Numbered from the stretch's first letter, positions 8,189-17,379 are shown. The stretch: 59,703 nucleotides of DNA from CAZHTS01 sp964535315 (GCA_964535315.1 CAZHTS010000023.1:1-59703); one strand, 5' to 3'. Numbers and translations: made by a program. Notes: generated by a model from the letters alone, not told the origin.

Positions 8189-10387
8189 TCAGGGCTTAAC
8201 CCCCCAGAAGCGGAGGGTGGCGTCTTCGCCAGACGAAACGAGCAGAGAACCATCCAGAGATATATCCAGGCTGGTAATCGCACCGGAATGCCCGTTTAAG
8301 CTGGCGAGCAGTTTGCCGCTGCCAACCTCCCAGACCTGGATGACGCCATCCTCCTGGCCAACGAACAACAGTTTTCCATACGCCGAAAAAATCATCTGGC
8401 GAGGAGCATTGCTGGTCAGGGTGGTCAGCAGTTGTCCGCTGTGCGCATCCCAAACTTTAACCAGCGGGTCTCCCTGAGCGACTGAGGCCAGCAGCCGGTC
8501 ATCGTTGCTGAAGGCCAGGGCAGCAATGGGCTGTGTATGCCCGGATAGTTGCAGCGCGCTTCCGGAACCATCGACGGCCGCCACGCGAACCTGCCCTCCC
8601 CTCAGCCCAACCGCGACCTGGGTGAGGGTGTGACTGGGCCTCAAGACCACATCCGCCCCATCGGAATGCGGGTCGAAATTTTGCACGATCTTTCCGGCGC
8701 CAACGTCCCACACCACAAGGGTATTGCCCCAGGCCGCCAGGTGTTGGCCATTGTAAGAATATTGCAGCGCACGCCCAGAAAAGCCTGCCTCAGGATAAGG
8801 CAAATCCCGATAAGAACGCAGCGTGGCGCTTTGCGCCGGCAGCAAACGGACGGACTGCTTACGCGCCAGCGCAATCCACCGGGCATCTGGGCTAAAGGTA
8901 TATGCGCTGATATCATTGTCGGCTGCCAGATCGTCGCCGGCATACGTTATGGTGGACTTTCCATCGAACGCATAGCCTGTCACCGTTCGCCAGGCAGGGT
9001 CGGGGGCCGCCACCAGTTTGCCATCCGGGCGCAGCAAGACCGGCGGCGAGAATACCAACGGCTGCGGCCAGATAGGAGCAGTTTCCTGAACCGATTTGTC
9101 AAGGATCATGATCTTTAAGTCGGTATCGTTGTTGACACATGCGAAACGAGCGCCGTCACTGCTGACCGCAAACGGTGGCTTGCAGTCGCGCCCCAGCGCA
9201 ACGCTGGACAGGTTGCCCTGCAAATCAAAGCCCCCCAGCCCCAGGTCATTGCCAACCCAAACCTGGTTCCCGCTGTCCGTAAACCACAGAGATTCTGGCG
9301 CCGAACCCCATTCTTTTTGCCAGGCAATCTGCTCCGCCTTCAGATCATAGAGGGTGATTTTTAAAGAATCATTCACCCAACTCAGGTAACGGCCATCCGG
9401 GCTGATCGCAGCCAGAGTCACACGCCCCAATTCTTTCAGGTTCTGGTCAAGGGTCAAGACAGGCGTCCCGGTGACAATATCGACCACGGTCAATTTTTCT
9501 TTGCCCCATTCAGCGATGACAAAGCGGCCATTGGGCCAGAATTGCGCGCTGGAAACATTTTCGCTCTTGAACTGATAAGTAACCAGCGGTTCGGAAGTGT
9601 AAAAGTTATAAATTGCGACACCCTTTGCGGAACGCAGCGCCACCTTTTGGGCATCCGAACTGAAGGTTGCGTCTTTGCCATCCTGAACAAGTTTGGGTTG
9701 GTACGCGCCGATTTCCCAGATGACCACGTTGCCTTCTGCTGAAAAGGCCAACCTGCGTCCGTTCGAACTGAAAGCAATCTGGCGAGCAACGCCGATATTG
9801 GTGATCCTCTGGGCTTTCTCTAATTTGCTGCCCGAGCGCAGGAGAATGCCGGTCGAGGTTGCCACGGCGATGCTCTCACTGTCCGGAAACCAGGTCAAGG
9901 CGGTGATCTTCCCCTCGCCCCCACGCTCCAACAGATGAATGTGGGAAGCGTTTTGGGGCGTCATTGGTTGTAGTCCATCCACAGATACCGGCTCGATCGC
10001 ACTGGGCAGATATTTCAATCGCGGCGCCAGCACCGGGAGGTCATCCAACGAGTTCCAGGGCAGAAAATAATGGCCGACAACGACGACTATCACAACAACC
10101 AGCGCTACCGGCAAAACCTCCCGCAGCAGAAAAGCGCTCTTTTTTGAGAAATGCGGAAGCGCAGTAGGGGTGGGAGTGGAGGGGGCAGGAGCGCCCTGAG
10201 AGCGGAGTTCTTCCACTTTCTTCAAGCAAAACTCACGCCTGCCTGGGTCGTCGACGCAGACGCTCAGCCACAACCAGGCCAGTTCATCGTCGGGATTTTC
10301 TCGAAGCAGTTCACTAAAAACGTGCGCGGCCCCGGTACGGTTTCCGCAGCGATAAGCCTGTATCCCTTGCAGCAAACGGTCATCCAT
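8189..10387 (-). CDS. TPR-transmembrane-WD40 beta-propeller protein (paralog A)
   Basis: 732 residues from the ATG at 10387, preceded by AAGAGGG at good spacing. The frame stays open upstream to 10519 but that part lacks a ribosome site and family similarity. Layout as in the paralog at 1133-3544: TPR-like N-terminus (AWLWLSVCVDDP), a shorter linker, one membrane segment (about 100-125) and a WD40 propeller to the C-terminus. It lacks the second half of the TPR module (EINPNN) that the paralog keeps. The last ~125 residues are almost identical to the paralog because of the shared 357-bp block. It is followed by the TPR/LppM gene after 106 bases that contain a new promoter. A scaffold role is inferred. 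Confidence 0.85.
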   Translation of the reverse strand: MDDRLLQGIQAYRCGNRTGAAHVFSELLRENPDDELAWLWLSVCVDDPGRREFCLKKVEELRSQGAPAPSTPTPTALPHFSKKSAFLLREVLPVALVVVIVVVVGHYFLPWNSLDDLPVLAPRLKYLPSAIEPVSVDGLQPMTPQNASHIHLLERGGEGKITALTWFPDSESIAVATSTGILLRSGSKLEKAQRITNIGVARQIAFSSNGRRLAFSAEGNVVIWEIGAYQPKLVQDGKDATFSSDAQKVALRSAKGVAIYNFYTSEPLVTYQFKSENVSSAQFWPNGRFVIAEWGKEKLTVVDIVTGTPVLTLDQNLKELGRVTLAAISPDGRYLSWVNDSLKITLYDLKAEQIAWQKEWGSAPESLWFTDSGNQVWVGNDLGLGGFDLQGNLSSVALGRDCKPPFAVSSDGARFACVNNDTDLKIMILDKSVQETAPIWPQPLVFSPPVLLRPDGKLVAAPDPAWRTVTGYAFDGKSTITYAGDDLAADNDISAYTFSPDARWIALARKQSVRLLPAQSATLRSYRDLPYPEAGFSGRALQYSYNGQHLAAWGNTLVVWDVGAGKIVQNFDPHSDGADVVLRPSHTLTQVAVGLRGGQVRVAAVDGSGSALQLSGHTQPIAALAFSNDDRLLASVAQGDPLVKVWDAHSGQLLTTLTSNAPRQMIFSAYGKLLFVGQEDGVIQVWEVGSGKLLASLNGHSGAITSLDISLDGSLLVSSGEDATLRFWGVKP
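8216..8572 (-). repeat. 357-bp perfect direct duplication, copy 2
   Basis: Partner of 1160-1516 (offset 7056, same orientation). No mismatch was found when reading the two copies side by side. It covers the C-terminal blades of the second TPR-WD40 gene. Confidence 0.95.
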
Positions 10388-10448
10388 CAATACCCTCTTG
10401 AAATGAACGATCGGGGGATAATATCGTCGTGTGTAGATCGCCCAATGT

Positions 10449-10454
10449 ATTATA
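10449..10454 (-). promoter_or_regulatory. Possible -10 element for TPR-WD40 paralog A
   Basis: The minus strand reads TATAAT here, 62 bases before the ATG at 10387. The -35 region is poor. It lies in the 242-base divergent gap shared with the ccm operon. Confidence 0.4.
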
Positions 10455-10485
10455 CCCGTGCAGGCGCAAACTGCCGGGAACAATG

Positions 10486-10494
10486 TGTTATAAT
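10486..10494 (+). promoter_or_regulatory. Extended -10 promoter of the ccm operon
   Basis: Reads TGTTATAAT, a complete extended -10, about 136 bases before ccmE. It lies back-to-back with a minus-strand TATAAT 32 bases away. The leader of about 130 bases before ccmE contains no obvious terminator hairpin. The ccmE start itself is preceded by AAGGAGG. Confidence 0.55.
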
Positions 10495-10629
10495 GTTCAC
10501 CATTGGACAAATTCGCCACAAAAAGGCCAATTTGGACAAGCGCTTCTCAGGTCAAATTAATCTGAGTGTGTCACAATAAAGCTGGCGCCGGTTACGCTAA
10601 CCTGGGTCTGGAGACAAGGAGGAAGTGCC

Positions 10630-11139
10630 ATGCAGAGTGCAGCCGCATTCAAGCCCGCTTCTACCGGGCGTACCAAGTTTATCATCGGCGGCCTGTTGAT
10701 CCTTGCCGCCATTGTCTATCTGATCATCACCGCCACACAGGCCAGCGCCCAATACTTCCTGACCGTGGGCGAACTCAAGGACAAAGGCAGCCAGATGGTC
10801 GGGCGCGATGTGCGCATCTCGGGCGCGGTGTTGGGCGATACCATCCAGTACGATACCCAGAAGATCGTGGTGCGCTTTACCATCGTCCACATTCCGGGCG
10901 ATAACGACGAGATCGACGCCCGCGGCGGCCTGGCAGCCGTGCTGCACCAGGCGGTCAGCGACCCAACCCTGCCGCGCCTGGAGGTGGTCTACCAGGGCGT
11001 CAAACCCGACCTGCTCAAGAACGAGGCGCAGGCCATCATCACCGGCCGCCTGGGCGAAGACGGCGTCTTCCACGCCGAAGAGCTGCTGCTCAAGTGCCCG
11101 ACCAAATACGAAGAAGCTGTTCCGCAACAATCCCAATAG
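10630..11139 (+). CDS. ccmE: CcmE haem chaperone, Cys-type (CxxxY) variant
   Basis: 169 residues. A membrane anchor at about 17-36 precedes an OB-fold CcmE domain (FLTVGELK, VRISGAVLGD, VVYQGVKPDLL, AIITGRL). CcmE takes haem from CcmC and passes it to CcmF outside the membrane, using a covalent bond to a conserved His in classical System I. Here the matching position reads LLLKCPTKY, with Cys156 and Tyr160 (CxxxY) in place of HxxxY. Cys-type CcmE proteins are known from archaea and some bacteria and were reported in systems lacking CcmH; this operon nevertheless encodes CcmH. A strong AAGGAGG ribosome site precedes the ATG. It is the first gene of the operon and is followed by ccmF after 3 bases. 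Confidence 0.93.
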   Translation: MQSAAAFKPASTGRTKFIIGGLLILAAIVYLIITATQASAQYFLTVGELKDKGSQMVGRDVRISGAVLGDTIQYDTQKIVVRFTIVHIPGDNDEIDARGGLAAVLHQAVSDPTLPRLEVVYQGVKPDLLKNEAQAIITGRLGEDGVFHAEELLLKCPTKYEEAVPQQSQ

Positions 11140-11142
11140 ATT

Positions 11143-13197
11143 ATGCTACCCAATTTTGGCTTTGGCGTCTTGCTGCTCGTCTTTGTCGTTGCCCTGTACG
11201 CCGCCGGTGCGGCGCTGTACGGCGCCTATAAAAACCAGCTGCGCTGGGTGGAAAGCAGCCGGCTGGCCCTGTTGTTGACCTTTCCGCTGACCACCCTCAT
11301 CGCCCTCATCCTCATCTATCTGCTGGTCGACCACCAGTACCACGTGCAGTATGTTTACAACGTTACCAGCAACAGCATGCCGCTGTACCTGCGCATCACC
11401 GCCCTGTGGGGCGGACAGGCCGGCTCGCTGATCCTGTGGTCGTGGTTGATGTCGGCCTTTGCCTCGGCCGTCGCCCTGCGCAGCTGGGAGCGCGACCGGG
11501 AATTCCTGCCCGCCGTGGTGGTCGTCTCGGCCGTGACGCTGGCCTTCTTCCTCTCGTTGAGCGTGTTCGTCGAAAACCCCTTTGTGCGCTTCTGGCAAAC
11601 GGCGGGCGGCATGCAGGTGGCGGCCATGTACCAGCCGGATGGAGCGTTGCCCTTCATCCCTCAGGATGGGCGCGGTCTGAACCCGCTGCTGCGCCACCCC
11701 GGCATGGTCATCCACCCGCCCATGCTGTACCTGGGGTTCGTCTCCTTCGTCATCCCCTATGCCTTTGCCGTCGCCGCCCTGGTCACCGGGCGCAGCGACG
11801 ACCGCTGGATCCGCATCACCCGGCGTTGGTCGCTGGTGGCCTGGCTGTTCCTCTCGCTCGGTCTGCTGCTGGGCAGCCGTTGGGCCTACGACGTGCTCGG
11901 CTGGGGCGGCTATTGGGCCTGGGATCCGGTGGAAATCGCCGCACTGTTACCCTGGCTGACCGGCACGGCCTTCCTGCACTCGGTCATGATCCAGGAAAAG
12001 CGCGGCATGTTCAAACAATGGAACATGATCCTGATCATCCTGACCTACGCCCTGGTCATTTACGGCACCTTCCTGACCCGCTCGGGGGTGCTCAGTTCGG
12101 TGCATGCCTTTGCCCAGAGCGCCATCGGCCCGCTGTTCTTTGGCTTCATCGCCATCACCGCCCTGATTTCGCTCGGTCTGCTGCTGGCGCGCTGGAACGT
12201 GCTGGCTTCCGAAGCGCAGCTCACCTCGCTGCTCTCGCGCGAGACGCTCTTCCTGGTCAACAACCTGCTCTTCCTCGGCCTGGCGCTGGTGTGTTTCTGG
12301 GGGATCAACTACCCGCTGATCTCAGAACTGATCACCAACCAGAAGGTAACCGTCGGCCCGCCCTTTTACGAACGGGCAACCGCCCCGCTCTTCATCGCCC
12401 TGTTCCTGTTGATGGGCGTGGCGCCGCTCTCTGCCTGGGGCCACACCTCGACCCAAAACCTGGGCCGCGCCCTCTGGAAGCCGCTGTTATTCTCGCTGGC
12501 GGCCGCCGGCGGCGTGGCAGCCGCCGGGGTGCGCGACGCCCTGGCCCTGCTGGCCTTCTGGCTGCTGGCCCTGGTGGCGGCGGTAACGTTGTACGAATAC
12601 GGGCGGGCGGTGGCAGCCCGCCGGCGCAGCACAGGCGAAAGCCTGCCGCTGGCTTTCTGGCGCTTGGGCGGGCGTTACCGCCGGCGCTACGGCGGTTACA
12701 TCATTCACCTGGGGGTGGTGCTGATGGCGTTGGGCATTATCGGGCTGGAAAAATTCCAGACCGAAACGCAGGGCTCGCTGGCAGCCGGCGAGTCGCTCCA
12801 GTTGGGCCGTTACAGCGTCACCTATCGTTCGCTGGCCGAGTTCGATATGCCGGACAACCGCAACGTGGCCCGCGCTGTGGTGGACGTCAGCCGCGACGGC
12901 CAGCCGCTCGGCCAGTTGTACCCGCGCCGCGACTACTATTACGAATCGGAGCAGTCCATGACCATCCCCGGTGTGCGCAGCACACTGGAAGACGACCTGT
13001 ACGTCCTGCTGGTCGACTGGCAGCCCATCTCTTCGCAGGGCGCCACCTTCAAGGTCTACCACAACCCGCTGGTCAACTGGCTGTGGTTCGGCGGACTGGT
13101 GTTTATCATCGGCTCGCTGGTGGCCGGCTGGCCGGAGCGCGAAACAGAAGCGCAGCGCAAACCGGCCCGGGCGCCGGCCGGCGCCAGCCGGGCCTGA
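11143..13197 (+). CDS. ccmF: CcmF cytochrome c haem lyase subunit
   Basis: 684 residues, close to the family's usual length, with many membrane segments. Hallmarks are WGGQAGSLILW, HPPMLYLGFV and the tryptophan-rich WGGYWAWDPVE (WWD domain), which handles haem on the outer membrane face. A large C-terminal external domain and a last membrane helix (LWFGGLVFIIGSLVAGW) follow. CcmF, with CcmH, attaches haem to the CxxCH thiols of apocytochromes. It begins 3 bases after the ccmE stop, without a clear ribosome site of its own, so coupling is likely. Confidence 0.96.
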   Translation: MLPNFGFGVLLLVFVVALYAAGAALYGAYKNQLRWVESSRLALLLTFPLTTLIALILIYLLVDHQYHVQYVYNVTSNSMPLYLRITALWGGQAGSLILWSWLMSAFASAVALRSWERDREFLPAVVVVSAVTLAFFLSLSVFVENPFVRFWQTAGGMQVAAMYQPDGALPFIPQDGRGLNPLLRHPGMVIHPPMLYLGFVSFVIPYAFAVAALVTGRSDDRWIRITRRWSLVAWLFLSLGLLLGSRWAYDVLGWGGYWAWDPVEIAALLPWLTGTAFLHSVMIQEKRGMFKQWNMILIILTYALVIYGTFLTRSGVLSSVHAFAQSAIGPLFFGFIAITALISLGLLLARWNVLASEAQLTSLLSRETLFLVNNLLFLGLALVCFWGINYPLISELITNQKVTVGPPFYERATAPLFIALFLLMGVAPLSAWGHTSTQNLGRALWKPLLFSLAAAGGVAAAGVRDALALLAFWLLALVAAVTLYEYGRAVAARRRSTGESLPLAFWRLGGRYRRRYGGYIIHLGVVLMALGIIGLEKFQTETQGSLAAGESLQLGRYSVTYRSLAEFDMPDNRNVARAVVDVSRDGQPLGQLYPRRDYYYESEQSMTIPGVRSTLEDDLYVLLVDWQPISSQGATFKVYHNPLVNWLWFGGLVFIIGSLVAGWPERETEAQRKPARAPAGASRA

Positions 13198-13226
13198 TGA
13201 GCCATCCCTCGCTGCAGGAGACGCGC

Positions 13227-13733
13227 ATGACCCTACCCAGAAGCCTGTTCATCCTGACCTTTGCCCTGACCATGCTGGCAGCCCTCACCCGCCCGGTAGC
13301 GGCGCAGCAGCCTACCCCACCCGGCCCGCCAGGCGACGACGATGTCAACCGGGTGGCCCGGCAGTTGTACTGCCCGGTATGCGAGAACGTCTCGCTGGAC
13401 GTATGCCCCACCACCGCCTGCGCCCAATGGCGCGAGCAAATCCGCCAGAAGATGGCCGAGGGCCTGAGCGATGAAGAAATCAAGGCCTATTTTGCCGCAC
13501 AATACGGCGACCGCGTCCTGGCCGAACCGCCGCGGCGCGGCCTGAACTGGCTGGTTTACCTGCTGCCGCCGTTTTTCTTCCTGCTGGGGGTGTGGGTATT
13601 GTACGGCGTCCTGCGCCGCGCCCGGCGCAAAGCAAGCGTGACCGCCGCCGTTCCGCCCCAGCCGCCGGCCGGCGACGATGTTTACCTGGAACGCCTGGAG
13701 GAAGAACTGCGCCGGCGCAATCAAAACCGCTGA
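13227..13733 (+). CDS. ccmH: CcmH thiol oxidoreductase
   Basis: 168 residues from the ATG preceded by GCAGGAG. Signal peptide at about 1-26 (cleavage near VAA-QQ). The CcmH domain carries the redox pair CPVC (Cys49, Cys52), followed by two more Cys (Cys60, Cys65) in SLDVCPTTAC. The pattern EEIKAYFAAQYGDRVL and a C-terminal membrane helix (LVYLLPPFFFLLGVWVLYG) match the family. CcmH keeps apocytochrome CxxCH thiols reduced for haem attachment. The extra Cys pair is unusual against the classical LRCxxC form. The gene lies 29 bases after ccmF and directly before the thioredoxin-like gene. Confidence 0.92.
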   Translation: MTLPRSLFILTFALTMLAALTRPVAAQQPTPPGPPGDDDVNRVARQLYCPVCENVSLDVCPTTACAQWREQIRQKMAEGLSDEEIKAYFAAQYGDRVLAEPPRRGLNWLVYLLPPFFFLLGVWVLYGVLRRARRKASVTAAVPPQPPAGDDVYLERLEEELRRRNQNR

Positions 13734-13753
13734 AACAGGAGTTGAAACCCGTC

Positions 13754-14314
13754 ATGCAACCGCCCGCCGCTCCCCAACCCGCCGCCCGCCCCGCGCTGCC
13801 CCTGTGGATCATCCTGCTGGCCTTTGCGCTGCTGCTCGGCTTTCTGACCGTGCTGGCGCTGGGATTGAACCGTTCGCAAAACAAGCCGCTCAGCCTGGGG
13901 CAGCCCGTACCCGCCTTTGAGTTGACCACCTTCTCCGGCGAGACCATCCGCTCATCCGATCTGGCGGGCAAGGTGGTGGTGCTCAACTTCTGGGCGTCGT
14001 GGTGCAAACCCTGCGAGGAAGAGGCCGCCGCCCTGGAAAGCGTCTGGCGCGCCTATCGAGAAGACGGGCGGGTTATCTTTCTGGGAGCGGCCTACGCCGA
14101 CGCAGAAAACGAGGCGCGCCGCTATCTACAGCGTTTCGACATCACCTATCCCAACGGCCCAGACCTCCAGACCAGCATTTCGCAGCAATTCCACACCCGC
14201 GGCGTGCCCGAAACCTATTTCATCGACCGCAACGGCAACCTGGCGCGGGTGAAAATCGGCCCGTTTCAATCCGCCGGCGAGATCGAAGCCATCCTGGCAG
14301 ACCTGCTAAACTGA
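13754..14314 (+). CDS. ccmG: CcmG/ResA-type membrane-anchored thioredoxin
   Basis: 186 residues from the ATG at 13754, which gives a normal N-terminal anchor (about 16-38). The frame is open further upstream, but that part overlaps ccmH and has no similarity. AGGAG lies 12 bases upstream. The thioredoxin fold shows LNFWASWCKPC with the redox pair Cys84/Cys87, the cis-Pro in TRGVPETYF, and an IDRNGNLARV strand. These proteins pass electrons to CcmH and to apocytochrome haem-binding thiols outside the membrane. Its place between ccmH and the CcmI-like gene is as expected for the pathway. Confidence 0.92.
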   Translation: MQPPAAPQPAARPALPLWIILLAFALLLGFLTVLALGLNRSQNKPLSLGQPVPAFELTTFSGETIRSSDLAGKVVVLNFWASWCKPCEEEAAALESVWRAYREDGRVIFLGAAYADAENEARRYLQRFDITYPNGPDLQTSISQQFHTRGVPETYFIDRNGNLARVKIGPFQSAGEIEAILADLLN

Positions 14315-14323
14315 GAGCATCGT

Positions 14324-14854
14324 ATGGATATCGGTTCCATCTTTTTGATCCTGGCATTCGCCCTGTTGGTCGGGGTATTCATCAGCCAACCGTTCTTCGA
14401 TCGCAAGCTGAACGCCCTGCCGGTCGCCGTCGTACAGACGCAACAACAGGCCGGGCAGGTGCGTTCGACCCTGCTGGCCGAGCGTGACCGCCTGCTGAGC
14501 GCGCTCCAGGAGCTGGATTTCGATCACGCCCTGGGCAAAGTCAGCGCCGAAGATTACGCCGCCCATCGCGCCGCGCTGCTCCAGGCCGGGGTGCAGGTGC
14601 TGCGCCGGTTGGACGAAATCGACGCAGCGCCGTCCGGCCCGGCCGGCAGTGTAGAGCAGCGCATCGAAGCGGTGGTGGCGGCCCGCCGCGCCGACCGCGC
14701 CGCGCCCCCGGTCGCCGACGACCTGGAAGAATTGATCGCCGCCCGGCGGCGCGCCCGCCAGGAAAAATCCGCCGGTTTTTGCAGCCGCTGCGGCAGCCCG
14801 TTACAAAAATCGGATCGCTTCTGCGCCCGCTGCGGCCAGGCGGTGCAGTCATGA
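14324..14854 (+). CDS. CcmI-like membrane protein with C-terminal zinc ribbon
   Basis: 176 residues. A membrane helix at 4-21 is followed by a coiled region with RDRLLSALQELDFDHALGKV and EDYAAHR, which matches the short CcmI-type segment after the first membrane helix. The C-terminus is a treble-clef/zinc-ribbon: CSRC (Cys153, Cys156) and CARC (Cys167, Cys170). Classical CcmI has a TPR domain there that binds apocytochrome; here it is absent. The protein may connect the maturation machinery to a partner through the ribbon, which is inference. The stop overlaps the start of the cytochrome gene (ATGA), showing coupled translation. Confidence 0.78.
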   Translation: MDIGSIFLILAFALLVGVFISQPFFDRKLNALPVAVVQTQQQAGQVRSTLLAERDRLLSALQELDFDHALGKVSAEDYAAHRAALLQAGVQVLRRLDEIDAAPSGPAGSVEQRIEAVVAARRADRAAPPVADDLEELIAARRRARQEKSAGFCSRCGSPLQKSDRFCARCGQAVQS

Positions 14855-16668
14855 AGCGGGCGCCGGGCGTTGTGACTGTGCTGGCGGCGCTGGCCCTGGG
14901 CGGCTGCGCCTCGCTGGCCGCCGACGTTACTCCGCCGCCGGATTATCGCCCGCCGACCGTCGCCCCGACTGCGGCGCCGCCGGCCGGGCCGGCCGGCCCG
15001 GCGAATCTGGCGCAGGGCGCCGGCCTGTACGCCGAACGCTGCGCTGCCTGTCACGGCCCGGCCGGGTTGAGCGACGGCGTGCAAACCGCAAAACTGCCGC
15101 AGCCCCCGCCGCCCCTGGGCGCGCCCGAGGTGGCCCGCGCCGCCCGTCCGGTTGACTGGTATACCACCGTCACCCGCGGGCGCATGGAAAAGTTCATGCC
15201 GGCCTTTGCCGGGCTGAGCGAACAGCAGCGCTGGGACGTGGTGGCCTACGCCCTGTCGCTCAGCGTGCCGCCGGCGCAAATCGAGCGCGGCCGGCAGCGC
15301 TACGCCCAGGACTGCCAGACGTGTCACGGCCCACAGCCCGATTGGGCCGCCCCCGAACGCCTGGCCCTGCGCTCGGACGAGGAACTGGCTCAGATCATCC
15401 GCCAGGGACGGCCGCCGCAGATGCCCGCCTTTGCCGCACTGACGCAAGACGACCTGTGGGCGCTGAGCGCCTACCTGCGCAGCCTGGGTCAGACCACCAC
15501 CGCCGCAACCGCCGCCCCATCCGGCGGCGTCACCCCCAGCGCCGCCGGCAGCCAGATCGAAGTCCAGGGCCAGTTGAGCGGGGCCGGCGTGCCAGAACCC
15601 ATCCCGGACGGGTTACAGGTCACCCTGCGCGCCTTCGATGGCATGCAGCCGGCCTTTGAACGCCAGACGGCCGTGCGATCCGACGGCAGTTACCGCTTCG
15701 AACAGGTCGAGCTCGTCCCCGGTCGAGTGCTGGTGACCACGATCGAATACCAGGGCGTGACCTTCAACTCCGACATCCTGCACGGCGATCAACTCGCCGC
15801 CGGGCAGCCGGCGCAGCTACCCATCACCGTTTTTCCCGTCAGCAACGACGCCGGTCTGTTGCGCGCCGACCGCATGCACATCTTTTTCGAGTTCACCTCC
15901 CCCACCACCGTCCAGGTGGTAGAGTTGTTCATCATTTCCAACCCCACCACGCAGGTGGTGGCCCCCGCCGCCGCAGATCGACCCGCCCTGACGTTCGTCC
16001 TGCCCGAAGGCGCCGGCGACCTGCAATTTCAAGACGGCAGCCTGGGCGAACGCTTCGTCCAGACGCCGGGCGGGTTCGGCGAGATGCAGCCCATCCTGCC
16101 CGGGCAGGGCCAGCACCAGATTTTGTTCGCCTACAGCATGCCCTACAACGACGGGCTCAACCTGACGCTGACGCTGCCGCTGGCGGTGGATGCCGCCGTG
16201 GCCATGCTGCCTGCTGGCGGGGTGAGCCTGAGCAGCCCGCAATTACAACCGACCGGGACGCGCACCGTGCAAGACGTACAATTCCAGCTGTACGTCGCCA
16301 ACCCACAGGCCGCCGGCAGCCAGCTGGAACTGGCCCTCTCCGGCAGCGCCCTGCCGGGTGGGGCCTCGCTGTCGACCGGCTCAGGCGTCACCCTGGCCGC
16401 CGGTCTGGGCGCATTTATCCTGGCGCTGGCCCTGGTCGGCTGGTGGTACTACCGCCAGCGCAACCAGCAGGCGGCAGAAGACGCCGCCCCGGACACAACG
16501 GACGATTTGCCGGCCGGACGCGACGAACTGCTCGACGCCATTCTGGCGCTGGACGACCGCCACGCCGCCGGAGAACTGCCCGAAGCGGCCTACCAGCAGC
16601 GCCGCCAGGCGCTCAAGGAACGCCTGAGCGCCGTGCTGGCTGCCGAGACGGCGAAGACCGGGGAGTAA
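14851..16668 (+). CDS. Di-haem cytochrome c lipoprotein with CcmI-like C-terminal tail
   Basis: 605 residues from the ATG overlapping the previous TGA. Lipobox ALGGC (Cys19). Two cytochrome c domains follow with CAACH (Cys64, Cys67, His68) and CQTCH (Cys155, Cys158, His159); Met ligands are likely in EKFMPAF (Met116) and PPQMPAF. A region with a carboxypeptidase-regulatory-like beta fold comes next (about 250-310), then a long beta-rich part, a membrane helix at about 514-534 and a helical tail at 557-605. The tail repeats the CcmI-like pattern of the preceding gene (RDELLDAILALDDRHAAGEL). It is a probable electron carrier and a substrate of the surrounding Ccm genes. The double membrane attachment, by lipid and by helix, is unusual. 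Confidence 0.85.
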   Translation: MKRAPGVVTVLAALALGGCASLAADVTPPPDYRPPTVAPTAAPPAGPAGPANLAQGAGLYAERCAACHGPAGLSDGVQTAKLPQPPPPLGAPEVARAARPVDWYTTVTRGRMEKFMPAFAGLSEQQRWDVVAYALSLSVPPAQIERGRQRYAQDCQTCHGPQPDWAAPERLALRSDEELAQIIRQGRPPQMPAFAALTQDDLWALSAYLRSLGQTTTAATAAPSGGVTPSAAGSQIEVQGQLSGAGVPEPIPDGLQVTLRAFDGMQPAFERQTAVRSDGSYRFEQVELVPGRVLVTTIEYQGVTFNSDILHGDQLAAGQPAQLPITVFPVSNDAGLLRADRMHIFFEFTSPTTVQVVELFIISNPTTQVVAPAAADRPALTFVLPEGAGDLQFQDGSLGERFVQTPGGFGEMQPILPGQGQHQILFAYSMPYNDGLNLTLTLPLAVDAAVAMLPAGGVSLSSPQLQPTGTRTVQDVQFQLYVANPQAAGSQLELALSGSALPGGASLSTGSGVTLAAGLGAFILALALVGWWYYRQRNQQAAEDAAPDTTDDLPAGRDELLDAILALDDRHAAGELPEAAYQQRRQALKERLSAVLAAETAKTGE

Positions 16669-16677
16669 CCTGCAACC

Positions 16678-17379
<702 letters not shown>

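Noticed and set aside
11406..13226. Long open frame in a second frame over ccmF, continuous with ccmH
   Set aside because: It is a high-GC shadow of ccmF; only its last part from the ATG at 13227 with GCAGGAG before it is a gene (ccmH).
13592..13753. Longer start for the CcmG-type thioredoxin
   Set aside because: The upstream part overlaps ccmH, is Arg/Pro-rich and would bury the membrane anchor far from the N-terminus.
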